DNA of 64,000 nt. It comes from Paraspadella gotoi. Taxonomy: Eukaryota; Chaetognatha. The stretch lies in contig CM119269.1 of the NCBI GenBank assembly GCA_051294375.1, forward strand, positions 2,410,699-2,474,698, in the 5' to 3' direction. How positions within the stretch are numbered: position 1 is the first letter of the stretch; each line of letters starts with the position of its first letter. The notes under the pieces were generated by a model. It did not search any database, was not told where the DNA came from, and saw only the letters and a program-made list of their open reading frames with translations. Both the position numbers and the translations under genes were made by a program. Shown here piece by piece: positions 1 to 11,569 of this stretch.

Positions 1-17
1 GAGGAGAGGAGGAGAGA

Positions 18-118
18 GGAAAAAATAAAACTCTTTTTTTCTCAATTTGCAGAGGCGAGTTCGCCGGAAAGGAGTATTAAGAAAAGAGAGAGGAGAACGA
101 GAGGAGAAGAGAGTACGA

Positions 119-149
<31 letters not shown>

Positions 150-367
150 AAACTCTTTTTTTTTCTCAATTTGCGAGGCGGAGATTCGCGAGGAAGGGAG
201 GATTAAAAGATGGAGAGATAGAAGAGGAGAAAGAGAGGGAGAGAGGAGAGAGAGAGAGAGTGGAGAGAGAGAGAGAGATGAGAGAGAGAAGAAAAAACTC
301 TTTTTTTTTCTCAATTTGCGAGGCGAGATTCGCTAGAGAAGGAGATTAAAGAGACGAGAGAGGAGAA

Positions 368-398
<31 letters not shown>

Positions 399-474
399 GA
401 GATGAGAGAGAGGAAAAACTCTTTTTTTCTCAATTTGCGAGGCGAGATTCGCTAGGAAGGAGGATTAAAAGTTA
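18..474. repeat. compound minisatellite, four units of ~125-145 bp
   Basis: Four units begin near 18, 147, 290 and 413. Each starts with an A-rich stretch and CTCTTTTTTT, continues with CTCAATTTGCGAGGCG, AGATTCGC and GGAGGATTAAA, and then passes into a GA microsatellite spacer of variable length. The unique core of about 55 bp is nearly identical between units; the GA spacer carries most of the length differences. No coding potential beyond low-complexity Ser/Leu or Arg/Glu frames. Confidence 0.8.
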
Positions 475-570
475 ATGCCCATCTGCCAGACGCCACTCTC
501 GCCACAAACTCGTCTTGCGTTGTTTCTGTCTCTCTTTTCCGTTTTTAATTATTTCGTTGGTTCAATCTTC

Positions 571-715
<145 letters not shown>

Positions 716-900
716 CTCTTAGTTCCTCCCCTAATATCGCCTTCCCTTCCCTTGGGAGGAGAAGAAGAAGGAAAAGAGAGGAAGGGAGGAAGAAGAGTTT
801 ATAAAAGGAGGAAGTCCGTTCGCGGATTTTTTTTTCCCCATTTCGTTTACCGTCAAGAATTTAAAGGAATTTCGAATGAATCGTTCGACGTCATCGGCTC

Positions 901-971
901 CAGGTGCGCACCTGATCGTCACGTGACATCGACAGGTGCGAGCCGATCGCGGCACCTGCCGATGTCACGTG
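901..971. promoter_or_regulatory. cluster of six E-boxes inside a palindrome
   Basis: Within 71 bp the order is CAGGTG (901), CACCTG (909), CACGTG (920), CAGGTG (933), CACCTG (953) and CACGTG (966). Positions 901-914 form a perfect 14-bp palindrome, and 918-973 forms a larger imperfect palindrome around a GATC centre. These hexamers are the classic sites of bHLH and Snail-type (CAGGTG) and USF/Myc-type (CACGTG) factors. The inverted copy near 1,760-1,850 keeps only parts of the pattern. Function is not shown; it may be the hairpin end of a mobile element. Confidence 0.45.
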
Positions 972-1286
972 ACGGAGACAGTCACGCCCTCGGATTTTGC
1001 TTTGAAACGCGACGGTTCTCGTTGTGCGCGCGAAGTTTACGACTTCAACAAAACAATGGATACCCTGAGGCCCCATGACGAAAAAAAAAGAGGGATGGAC
1101 CGAATGGTGAATTGGTTTCTCTCTCTCTCTCTCTCTCTCACTCTCTCTCTCTCTCTCTGTTTTTTACTTTCTTTTTTCACGAGAGGAAGTCAGACTGGGA
1201 TTTTTGGAGCGTAGAGACTGGGGATCTGAATGGAATATTTTCCATTTATTCTTCTGTATTCCTGTTCACGTTATTTTTTTAGTAAG

Positions 1287-1409
1287 TTGTGAAAAGAAGA
1301 AACCACCGGTAAAAACGCCTATTCGTTATTCGCGAGGCTTGGCTGGTCCAAGTAAAAGCCTCAGCTTTTGCTTAAATAGAATCGGCGATGAAGGTAGTAG
1401 CCAAACACC
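1287..1409. repeat. palindrome-centre spacer, copy 1
   Basis: Non-palindromic sequence between the arms of inverted repeat 1. It contains GAAACCACCGGTAAAAACGCC, GAGGCTTGGCTGG, TCAGCTTTTGCTTAAA and TAGTAGCCAAACAC, in the same order as the spacer at 4,796-4,898. The two spacers differ at roughly one base in seven. No coding frame is recognised. Confidence 0.8.
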
Positions 1410-1945
1410 TTACTAAAGAAAATAACTTGAACAGGAAACAGAAAACATTAAATGGAAAAATATTCCATTCAGTCCAGTCTTGCAGCTCAAAAAATCCCCA
1501 GTCTGACTTCCTCTCGTGAAAAAAGAAAGTAAAACAGAGAGAGAGATGAGAGAGAGATGAGTAGAGAGAAGAGGGGAAAAAGGAGAAAGGGAAGGTAGAA
1601 GAGAGAGAACAATTCACCTATTCGCGTCCATCCCCTCGTTTTTTTTGTCACTGCGGCGCTCAGGGTATCCATTGTGTTTGTTGAGATAGTCTGCTACATT
1701 CGCGGCGGCACAACGAGAACCTGTCGCCGTTTCAAAGCAAAATCCCGAGGGCGGACTGTCTCCGTCACGTCATCGCCAGGTGGTGCCGCATCGGCTCGCA
1801 CACTGTCGTGTCACGTACGATTCAGTGCGCACCTGGAGCGATGACGATCGAACGAATTCATTCGAAATTCCTTTAAATCTTGACGGTAAACGGAAATGGG
1901 TGGAAAAAAGAAATCCGCGAACGGACTTCCCCTTTATAAAGCTCT

Positions 1946-3378
1946 CTGTCCCCTTCCTACTCTTTTGCTTCATTCTTCTCCTCCTTGCCGCTTTCCTTCT
2001 GCTGTCCCTCCTGATCCTCCTTCTTTATAAACTTCCTCTTCCCGACTTTCCTTCTGTCTCTCGCTCTCTTTCTCTTCTCTTCTCCTTCTCTCCCTTTTTC
2101 CTCCTTTACCACACACCTCTTTCTCTTCCCTCCCTCTGTCTCACTTTTCCTTCTTCTTCTCCTCTCCTTCTGCCCTTCCTCTTTTCCTCTCTTCTCGCTA
2201 CCAGTTACTTCCGTTGTTATAGTATACTTGTAGATGTGACCACAAAAGCGTCAACGGAAGTGGCGACTGTCCGTATCGCGTGGCGTCTGGCGTCTATGAT
2301 TGTTTATTTTTTTTATTTTTTTTTTTTAATGTTTGTTTTTTACAAGCTCTTGCCTTCTCTCTTTTCCTTCTTCTTTCTCCCCTTCTCCTCTTACTCCACC
2401 CGCCCCCAAGTTGCCCGATATATATCTTGAGTCGCTTAGGGGATCAGAGTCACGAAGCTAACTCTCTTCCCTCTTGATGTGACCGCTCAGCAATTTGCAT
2501 CGGCGCCCCATCATCGCTCGCCGCCAAACCCGCTACCTAATCCACGCCCTACTACTCCTTGGGCCGCCTCAGCAGTCCCCCCCTTGTTCCTTCGACTCCC
2601 GAGGCCCTTGTGCCCTGGCCCCCACAAAACCGGCTTCAAGGAGTTTCGACCCTCTGCCCAATTTCATGCGACGAACTTCCTCTCCTCAAAAATTTTTTTA
2701 TCACACGAATGAAACGATGCTCTCCATTCATTTCGCATTCTTTCGTTCAATCTTGCTTAGCTTATTTCTTTTTTCTCAAATTTGAAATTTCTCGTTATTG
2801 TCTGGGTGGTCTCCTCTCTCGGTCTCTCCTCTCTTTCTCTTTCTCTCCCTCCTTCTCTCTCTCTCTCTCTCTAAAATCTCTCCTTCCTATCTTCCTTTTT
2901 TACCTCTTCTCTCGACCGAATACTCTTCGCTATTACTTTAATCTCTCCCTCTCTCCCTCTTCTATCTCTGCTCTTCTCGTTCCCTCTCGTCTCCCCTCTT
3001 TGCTCTCTCCTCTCCTCTCGATTGATTCAAAACGAAATGGCGTCAGCAACAATCAGAACAAAGACAAGGAGATAGACAAAAACCAAAATAAATAAGAAAT
3101 TAGCATATTTGACTACTTTGCAGGAGATATAGTGGTGTATAATGTTAAAATAAAAAAAACAGACAAGAGAGCGCCCCTCCCTGCCTACCCGGCCGCCGCC
3201 CCTTTATTCGAGCGAATTCCCCTTTCTTTTTTTCTTCCACTTGTTCTTTTTCTTCTTCTTTCCACTCTCCTTTCTTCGTCATGCGCTTTTTCGATGCTAG
3301 TATCGATCCGTCGTCCATCGCAAAAATGACGAACGGAACAAATATTCTCAAAGTCGTCTTTTGACCACGTACTTCTTC
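1946..3378. other. pyrimidine-rich sequence without recognisable gene
   Basis: CT- and T-rich on the plus strand (notably 1,950-2,210 and 2,810-3,020), with a short more balanced stretch at 2,460-2,700. The open frames are Ser/Leu/Phe-rich and show no domain or convincing exon borders. Confidence 0.6.
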
Positions 3379-3403
3379 NNNNNNNNNNNNNNNNNNNNNN
3401 NNN
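3379..3403. other. 25-N assembly gap
   Basis: Exactly 25 N, the same size as the gaps at 18,427 and 41,084, which suggests a fixed-size contig join rather than a measured gap. Confidence 0.95.
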
Positions 3404-3904
3404 CAAGACATATCTTTCTCCTCTCTCTCTCCTTCTGAGTGCAGATCGGGAAAAAGACTTTAGACGGGAAGAAGAGACGAAGAATATTCCCTAGTGTTTA
3501 ATAGAAAATCAAAAAAAAATAGTGTTAATCTAACAAGCAACCAGAAAGAAATTAATAAATAGCCGTTATAAACAAAAAAAAAAACACAGTTATGTGTTTT
3601 TGTGGGATCTTGAGAAATGCAAAAAAAAAAGAAAAAGGAAACGAAGAAAAGCAACTGGTCAGTGAAAAAAAAATTAGATAAAATGCTCGTGACTTTTCCA
3701 TCGTTTGTTCTACCAACTGTATTTATCTACCAATTTCTTCTGGCAATCGTGCATGTTTGCAATTTAAGTAGTCAGATTTGATATGGAGACTTATATGAGG
3801 AAAAAACGGTATTCAATTTGTTGTTGTTTTTAAGCGAGGATTTTCGCCTAAATAATAGCACAATTGGAAGTAAGAGCGGCGTGGAGTTTTTAAGAACGCT
3901 TTAA

Positions 3905-4190
3905 AAAAAAATCGTCTCTCGTCTCTCTCTCTTCTCTCTCTCTCTTTCTCTCTCGGAGACGGGAATGACTCCCACGCCCCAGGCCCATTGAGGGTGGGTA
4001 GACAAGTAATCCACCGCCCACGCCACCTGCCTCTACTTGGGCGAATCGCCTACCGAACCAAGGAAAAGCCGGTGAGGTGAACAAGGATCATCCAATGAAA
4101 TGTTGGTTTCCGCTGTCCATTGGTATGATTGCAACACAGCGAAGTGACTAGAAAGAAATCCGTGCACATGGATCCTGCAGGACATACAAT
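3905..4190. mobile_element. dispersed element, copy 1 (CT tract plus GGCCCATGGAGGGTGGG core)
   Basis: Starts with a CT microsatellite, then GGAGACGGGAATG, CTCCCACGCCC, GGCCCATTGAGGGTGGG and TGCCTCTACTTGGG. The same ordered motifs occur at 7,425-7,590 and 19,840-19,995 and, inverted, at 18,280-18,426. This copy is the most diverged. It is present in only one arm of inverted repeat 2, as expected for an insertion. No protein, terminal repeat or tRNA-like box is clear, so the class is unknown. Confidence 0.5.
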
Positions 4191-4795
4191 CGGAAGCCAA
4201 CAATTATAAAAAAAGAAGGAAGGAATATGTTGTAAAATAATGGAGATCCTAATAGATAAAATCAACGAAAAAAATAATGAAAATAAGTTCTCGAGTGAAA
4301 GTAGAGAGAGACGTTCGATGCGCAAAAGAAATCGAATGAAAAATCACGGCGAGAGATAACACAACACGTGGTAGATGTGACAAAAATAAGGAGGAAAAAA
4401 AATAACCAGGCCGAGGGAAAACACGGATGAATCGATCAAAAGTATAGATAAATTTTTACCGTAAAACCTTTCGCCATAATGAGTTTTAAAACAGGATTCC
4501 TAATTTAGGAAACAAAGTTACTTTAAAAGAATAGAATAGTGTAATATTTACTCCTTTTACCATAATAAAACTGAAAAGAAAAAAATGCGTACGGACAGGC
4601 GGTTTCTAGTCAGTGTGACGCCTTAGGCGAAGTCTGAAGAAGAATGTAGCCCCAAAGTCGCCAACAGCGAAGGCGACAGAAAGGAAGGAAACGGGACAAA
4701 GGGAAAGTAGAAGAAAAAGAGAAAATATTAATCAGACAAAAGACCAATTCTGTCTGGAGAGAAATTAAATTAGAAAAGCAAAAGAATGAGCGAAA

Positions 4796-4898
4796 CAAGA
4801 AACCACCGTAAAAACGCCTTTCGGGATTCGCAGGCTTGGCTGGCGAAAAAGCTTCAGCTTTTCTTAAAAGAATGGCGGAAGGTAGGAGCCAAACAACT
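4796..4898. repeat. palindrome-centre spacer, copy 2
   Basis: Shares GAAACCACCG, TAAAAACGCC, AGGCTTGGCTGG, TCAGCTTTT and GCCAAACAAC, in order, with 1,287-1,409. It sits at the centre of inverted repeat 2, whose arms are unrelated to those of inverted repeat 1. Confidence 0.8.
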
Positions 4899-5820
4899 TC
4901 GCTCTTCTTTTGCTTTTCTAATTTAATTTCCTCTCCACAGAATTGGTCTTTTGTTCGATTAATTTTTCTCTTTTCTCACTTTCCTTTGTCCCGTTTCCTT
5001 TCCTGTCCGCTTCGCTTGCGTAACTTTGGCTCATTCTTCTTCAGACTCGCCTAAGCGTCACACTGACTGAAACCCTTCCGTACAGTTTTTTTTCTTTTCA
5101 GTTTTTATTATGGTAAAAGGGAAATAATATTACATATTCTATTCTTTTAGTAACTTTTTTCCTAAATTTAGAATCCTGTTTTAAAACTAATTATAAAGTT
5201 TTAGGTAAACATTCATTATACTTTGATGATTCACGTGTTTTTACTCGGCCACTGGTTATTTTTTTTCCTCCTTTTTTTGTCACTCTACCACTTTGTCTTC
5301 TCGCCGTGAGTTTCTGACTTTCTTTTCTCGACACCTCTCTCCTTTCGCTCGAGACGTTTTCATTATTCAGTTGATTTTATTATTAGGTCTCCATTTTTAC
5401 ACATTTCTCCTTCTTTTTAAATTTTGGCTCGTTGTGACTTTCGAGGTTTTTTTTTGTAGACTGTTACTGATTTTTTAAACGTTTTACTCGCTCCTCCAAT
5501 GTGCTATTATTTAGACGAGAATCTCGCTTAAAGAACAAAATTCAACAGTTTTCTCATATAGAGTTCCATTCAAATCTGACTCCTTAAATTGCAAACACGA
5601 TTGCCAGAAATTCGGGTAGAAAACAGTTGTAAAAACGCACGATTTATCTATTTTTTTTCTACCAGTTGCTTTTCCTTTCTTTTTTGCATTCCAACTTGTT
5701 TTTTTTTTTTACTTTTCTTTTACTATTTTTTTTTCTTTAAAGTTCTTCTTTCCTCTCTTTTCCCAAAAGATGCATAAACGAGTCTGCGTCGAAACGCCGA
5801 CGTGGTGAAGGTCAAATAAC

Positions 5821-5825
<5 letters not shown>

Positions 5826-5886
<61 letters not shown>

Positions 5887-6039
5887 CTGGTTTTGACGGG
5901 GATAGATAGACAAACATGTGCTATTTTGTTCTGCGACAGACGAATAGACTGACATAAGGAACGAGTCGGGGATTTGAACAAAACCAAAGAACCTCTGGGT
6001 TGGAGGAGGCGATGAGGAGAAAGGCCCAGATAGAATTGG

Positions 6040-6089
<50 letters not shown>

Positions 6090-6150
6090 GAAAGAAAGGA
6101 AAGAAAGGAAAGAAAGGAAAGAAAGAAAGAAAGAAAGAAAGAGAGAATAA
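5826..6150. repeat. (GA)n and (AAAG)n microsatellites
   Basis: GA repeats occupy 5,826-5,883, and (AAAG)n with AAAGG variants occupies about 6,040-6,145. The AAAG tract recurs at 18,597-18,705 in block C. Confidence 0.95.
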
Positions 6151-6400
6151 AAAAGAGGGAAAAGGGAAATCCGTGGAGGTAGGAGGGCAAAGAGGAGAAA
6201 AAGGAATAGGGAGAGAACTAGAAAAAGAAGGTAGAAAGAAGGAGAACGAGGTGAGAGAACAAGAAATGAGAGAAGGAGAACGAGATGCAAAATGCGTTTG
6301 TTCTTCACGCCAGGGATTTCCATCACCTGTCGAAGAAGGAGGACGGTTCACCTTTTTTAATCCGTTTAGAAATTTACCTTCTCAGCTTGTTGCCCCGTTT

Positions 6401-6851
<451 letters not shown>

Positions 6852-7424
6852 TTCTCCTTCTGTAAGAGAAAAGAAATTGGAGATGTTATTGTTTTAAATT
6901 ATATTTTTGTTTTCATTCATTTATTTATGTAAAAACTATATTTCAGTAAACTGATTAAGCACGATGCAAATGTAAATGTTGATTTATTTACCTTCGTCCC
7001 TTTAATAAAGGCTTTAATAAAGCCGTTATGACGGAAGAGTCTATTCTAACCACAGCAACATTAAATTTTCGAAGTTGCGTTAATTTCACAACCACAACTA
7101 ATCGAATGGCGACGTTTATCCAAAGAGAGAGCAGCACCTCCCACGTCACTCAGACTCAGGATCCCATTTCGTCAACTGACCAAATTTTATTGCCACTCTA
7201 ACGCCGGCTCGCCTCAATCATTTCTCTTGTCTCTCTTCCCCTCCGTACGGCGAGACCGTCTATCTAGCTAAATGGATCAACCCGGTACGGTCGCCATCGG
7301 CGTAGGTAACGGATCGTAGGCGGGAGTGGTTCTTTGGACCGCAACGTTTAGGAAGCGCTTCTTCCGTCTCTCTCTCGTCTCTCGCTACTTCTCTCTTCAG
7401 TCTTCTCTCTCTCAGATGCTCTCT

Positions 7425-7590
7425 CTCTCTGAGACGGAAATGGCTCCCAGCTAGCCCAAGGCCCATGGAGGGTGGGAGACAATATCCAGGCCCCAACACC
7501 GCTCTACTGAGATTCTGCCTCCGACTAGGAACAGAGGAAACGAGACTCATAGAATGTTTGGGTCCGCTGAGTCGCATCGTTGTTAATTAG
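7425..7590 (+). mobile_element. dispersed element, copy 2
   Basis: Follows an interrupted CT tract (7,360-7,430). Contains GAGACGGAAATGGCTCCCA, AAGGCCCATGGAGGGTGGG, AGACAATATCCAGGCCCC, TCTACTGAGATTCTGCC and ACTCATAGAATGTTTGG. It is the block-A counterpart of 19,840-19,995. Confidence 0.6.
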
Positions 7591-8164
7591 TCTTTGCAAG
7601 AGGACATTATCGTTCTTTTATACACAGTAATCTTTTTTCCCATCTTTTTCTATTTCTTCTATTTTATTTCTTTTTTTTTACGATTCTCTTTTCGTCTTTT
7701 TCGAATCGACTTTTTCGTGTTCTCAATTGCATCCATCAATCAAACGGCAACATAACCCAGTGGCTACGATGAAACAGTGTGAATTCTAGAAATCGGAATT
7801 TAAAAATGGAGAGCGATAAAGTGTTTATTATTATTGAAATGTTTTTAAGACAAGTGCTTGTAAATTTATATTGAAGTTTTTCGTGCGCGACCGACTTGAA
7901 AAAAAAAAAGATTCTTCCTATAAAGTTTAGTATAATATTATTAACTATTTCTTGATCTTTTTTATTCGTCCGTATTCGACGTAATTCGTTGTTTTTATCA
8001 CCGAGTCGTTTCCTTTGCTAGCGCGTCGGACAATTGTCGGTGGGGCGTCGCTTATCATTAGTCACTACCCATGTGGAACAACACCGAAATACGGGGAATT
8101 TTATTAATGTATTTTCTCTTCAAAAAAGGCCATCCTGGCGTGATCTAAATAGCAGATGTCCAGT

Positions 8165-8384
8165 TCAATCCAGTCCGAAATGGGGACGACCGTATGGGAC
8201 GCCCTTAGTTTCCGCGAACTCTCGCGTGGCAGCGGCTGCGATGTCGGCGCTTGGGGAATCGAGCTGTAAAGGCAGCACGATGTCCGCTGCGTTCTGAAGA
8301 CCGAGCTCCGAGTCAGCCGGTCCAAAGACTGCCGCAAGGAACGGGTCGTCCTTCGACGACGTGAGTGGACAAGCTCGAACAGTC
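8165..8384 (-). CDS. candidate coding exon, unknown product (block A)
   Basis: On the minus strand an open frame follows a good acceptor (TTGGTTGTTTCAG, ending just above 8,384). It reads TVRACPLTSSKDDPFLAAV, then a mixed-composition stretch with PADSELGLQ, LPLQLDSPSAD and TREFAETKG, and stops at 8,165. Codons favour C/G at the third position, like the receptor exons. In block C (about 20,540-20,720) and its inverted copy B the matching stretch lacks about 80 bp and reads differently. No domain is recognised. It could equally be GC-rich non-coding sequence, since the plus strand also has an acceptor-like TTAG and a GACGTGAGT donor here. Confidence 0.22.
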
Positions 8385-9424
8385 CTGAAACAACCAACGG
8401 AATACGTGACGGCATTGGGGAATACGAAGCAGGGAAAAGGTGGGTCTGAAGATGGTCGTGAAAGGGGTGTGTCTCGACGAGAAGTTGGGAACGCCCTTGG
8501 ACGGTGGTTAGAGGATGATAGAGTGGAGGTTTGGCGAGAGGTTGTGGGGCAATGCATGTCGTTTCTCTTAGTCTTCTGAACTTATTGAGTTCAAAGATCG
8601 AAGTAAGGCGGAGAAGAAGATGGAAGGAGAGTAGAAGAGGATTAAAGAAGGAACAACGAGAAGAAGATTGAAGAAAGAGAGAAGAAATAGAGAGACGAAG
8701 CGACAAGAACATGTGCAGGAATTAGTGGAGCCGTATGTCTACTTCATACTTTTTACATTGAGATTTGTTTGTTGTTCATCTTGTTTTTCCTTCTATATCA
8801 ATATATTTTTTATCTTCTTTCAATTTATGTAATATTATTTTTCTTATTTTGTATTTTTTGCCATTTTTTTTGCTGATTAGCTGATGCAGATTGCTGATTG
8901 CGGCGTCGCAACGCGAGGTCAGCCGGGGCAGCAGTGGCGCTGGAGCGGTCACTATGGCGACGCGGACCGCGCCGTGTCGCCGTCCGATTGAGTCGATTTA
9001 CAATGAATGCGCAGAGCGCCCGTTTTTTTTTCTTTTTGAGAGGGAAGAGATAAAGGACCGAGATTAAAAAGCTGAGGAGAACTGGATCCAATGTTTAAAA
9101 ATGAGAAGAGCGAAAACCAAAAAAAGAAAAAAAGATTAAAATAAGAAGATTTAAAACTTAAGAATAAAAGTAGAAAATTTGATTAAAAAGTTCGAGGAAA
9201 AGCACGGGGTGGCGATGAACGAAAAAAGGATTAAAACATTAATATAAAAAGTGAAAGCTCTAAAACAGAGTTTAAACGAAGTTTTAAAGATTTTTTTTTT
9301 CTGAAAATAAAAGAGACAATTTGACAATTAAGACAATAAGAAGATTAAACGATTTGAAACAATATGTAGACGAGGAATCTCGATTTAAAATAAGATCAAC
9401 ATTTTTCTTATAGAGATTTCCGTT

Positions 9425-9790
9425 CAAATCTGAACTACCAAATTGCAAACGCGATTGCCAAAAATCGGGTAGAAATCAGTTGTAATAAACGCAGGATTCC
9501 GATAGCGTACATCTGAAGAGCTTGTCCTATTCGTTTTTTTCACATTTGGATGAATGGATTTGATATTCAAAACAAGCCAGGGGCAATGCACTCCTCATAG
9601 TCAGAGAATTTTTCAACCTCATTTTTACTATAGAAATGAAAGGGAAAGTTTACAAACGGAAAATTGCAAACGGGATTGCTATATGTTCCTGTTACATGAG
9701 AGACTTCGAATTCGCGATTCCATAGCTTTGTGTCTGAATAGCTTGTCCTATTTTTCTGTTTTTCATTTATAATGATTTTGACATAAAATG
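9425..9790. repeat. diverged internal tandem pair (~230 bp), block A
   Basis: The stretch TTGCAAACGCGATTGCC ... TCCTATTCGTTTTTTTCAC near 9,430-9,550 is followed by a related stretch with TTGCAAACGGGATTGCT ... TCCTATTTTTCTGTTTTTC near 9,660-9,770. The first motif also occurs at 5,595-5,630, and its reverse complement occurs near 3,730-3,770. B and C carry the same pair at 16,380-16,720 (inverted) and 21,600-21,970. It is probably an old dispersed element rather than a gene. Confidence 0.4.
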
Positions 9791-11037
9791 ATCAGTTTTA
9801 ATGAAATAGTCTGGTTTTGAATCGCGAAAATTTTTATTTAAAAAGAAATTTAAAAGGAAGTATGAGAAAAAAACTGATTTTCTAATATCTTTTGAGGAAT
9901 AAAGATAAAGGGATAGCAATAGTAAAAATGAAGCATAATCATAGGCACTTACAAGATACAATTTTAGAATACTTATACTGAAACCTCCTTACAGGGTAAG
10001 GTGTCAAACTAAGTCAAAATTATAATGAATTTTAAAACTAATGACACCCCATAAGGATAAATGAAAATTAAATTATTTTTAATGATTCTGAAAGAAAAAA
10101 GGCCTAATTGTACTCTAGTAAAACTTTAAAGTTTTTGGATAAAGAAATGTGCAATTTTTTGTCACTTAATATTTGCTGTCTGATTTTAACAAGCATGCTT
10201 ACAAATTCTACAAAAATATATTTACCGATCACAGCTAAGTATTTATCCTTCTTTTCCACCAGCAAAAAGTAAACATTATCTAATTGAAGAGAACAGGATG
10301 TTTACTGAAAGGAGCTGAAGACATTCAACTTCTTCACTTTGATGTTATTTTTCAATAATAAAATAAGCATTTTTTAATAATTTAACTCTCACAGGCTTCA
10401 TAAGATATTACACTTTCATATATCCCATGTTAATGTAATTTATTATATTTTTTTACCCAGAATCATAAAATAACAGAAAAGTTGTGGATTCCTTCGCTCG
10501 TTAAGAAAAAAAAATTGACTAGCGAATTATACAGTTTGTAAGAGGAAGTCAGAATCGGCGAGAGAATCTTAAAAGCGAGATGTTGAAAAAAGGGAGAGAA
10601 TTTTGGTTGTTTTTGGTCGATTTCTTCTAACCCATGGGCCAATTTAAACGTAACTTAAGATTTACATTATTCCAGTCATTCTCTATCAAAAATATAAAAA
10701 TATTATGAAAAAAGGTTTCGGGATCGACTATAGGATTTGTTTTACAATATGACATTTAAACAATAAATGAGTATTGAGCAAGACTAATTGCACTAATGGG
10801 CACTAAAAGATGGGGAAAAAAAGTAAAAAAAATTTTTTATGATTTTCGACGGACAGCAAATGATCCAACAGCTAAAAAAAGGCCAAGTTGTTTACAGACT
10901 CGGATGTCAAGATTGAAAAAGTTCAGTTGCGAAAGGAAATGATTTCATCTCATCTCCCATTTTTTTTAACATTCTATTCATTATATCGCGCCGATTAAGG
11001 GAAGGGCGGCAAGGTCGTTCATATGTATCAATATCTC

Positions 11038-11106
<69 letters not shown>

Positions 11107-11179
11107 GTCTCTCTCTCCTCTCTCTCTCTCATAGAGAGAGGTGGAACGTAAAAAGGAAGGGATCTATGTGTAAACACTG

Positions 11180-11320
11180 AAATTGTAAAATTATTTGTAT
11201 TTATATATGCTATCTTTAAAATGTGTACATACATATTATATGTACAGCTCATTAACAATTGCATTGTTACTGTGTTTAAATTTTCACATTTTGAGCATAA
11301 TAAATCAAATCAAATCAAAT

Positions 11321-11326
<6 letters not shown>
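11180..11326 (+). mobile_element. LINE-like 3' tail, block A
   Basis: AT-rich sequence with ATGTGTACATACATAT and TTTTCACATTTTGAGCATAA ends in AATAAATC followed by tandem AAATC units. A 3' end made of short AATC-type repeats is typical of CR1/L2-type non-LTR elements. The same tail occurs at 23,425-23,560 and inverted at 14,766-14,930. No linked reverse transcriptase is seen beside it. Confidence 0.45.

Positions 11327-11411
<85 letters not shown>
11327..11411. repeat. (CT)n microsatellite at the A/B junction
   Basis: Pure CT repeats. To the left the sequence matches 23,425-23,560; immediately to the right (CTTAGTCGTTTTTTTCGCG) it matches the reverse complement of 26,905-26,930. The join between direct and inverted blocks therefore lies inside this tract. 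Confidence 0.9.
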
Positions 11412-11414
<3 letters not shown>

Positions 11415-11569
11415 GTCGTTTTTTTCGCGCCATTTGACGTCAAAGTGTTTCCCCCTCGCGACGCGCGACACCCGTCCTTCGATTTTAAACGATTCGACAA
11501 AAAAAAAAAGTCGAAAAAAAACACACCAAACAAACGAGGTAAACAAACAAAACAAGCTTTGTATTTTAC

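Larger units (their letters stand above)
797..1945. repeat. large inverted repeat 1 (arms ~490-540 bp, spacer 123 bp)
   Basis: The left arm (about 797-1,286) reads outward from GGAAGTCCGTTCGCGGAT to TTTAGTAAG. The right arm (about 1,410-1,945) is its reverse complement, from CTTACTAAAG to CGAACGGACTTCC. The arms differ by many small indels and some substitutions, so they are two divergent or noisy versions of one sequence. No gene is recognised in either arm. The spacer 1,287-1,409 recurs at the centre of a second palindrome. Confidence 0.85.
3590..5720. repeat. large inverted repeat 2
   Basis: The left arm (about 3,590-4,795) and right arm (about 4,899-5,720) are reverse complements. Matching pairs include AAAAGCAAAAGAATGAGCGAA with TTCGCTCTTCTTTTGCTTTT next to the centre, and the low-GC outer parts containing AAATTGCAAAC and CCAGTTGCTTTTC. 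The left arm carries about 270-350 bp (near 3,905-4,190) that the right arm lacks; this extra block is a copy of a dispersed element. The arms are otherwise related with many small indels. No gene seen. Confidence 0.8.

Noticed and set aside
1287-1409. The palindrome spacer as the standard PacBio hairpin adapter
   Set aside because: It does not resemble the adapter sequence that I know; another linker or a genomic element remains possible.
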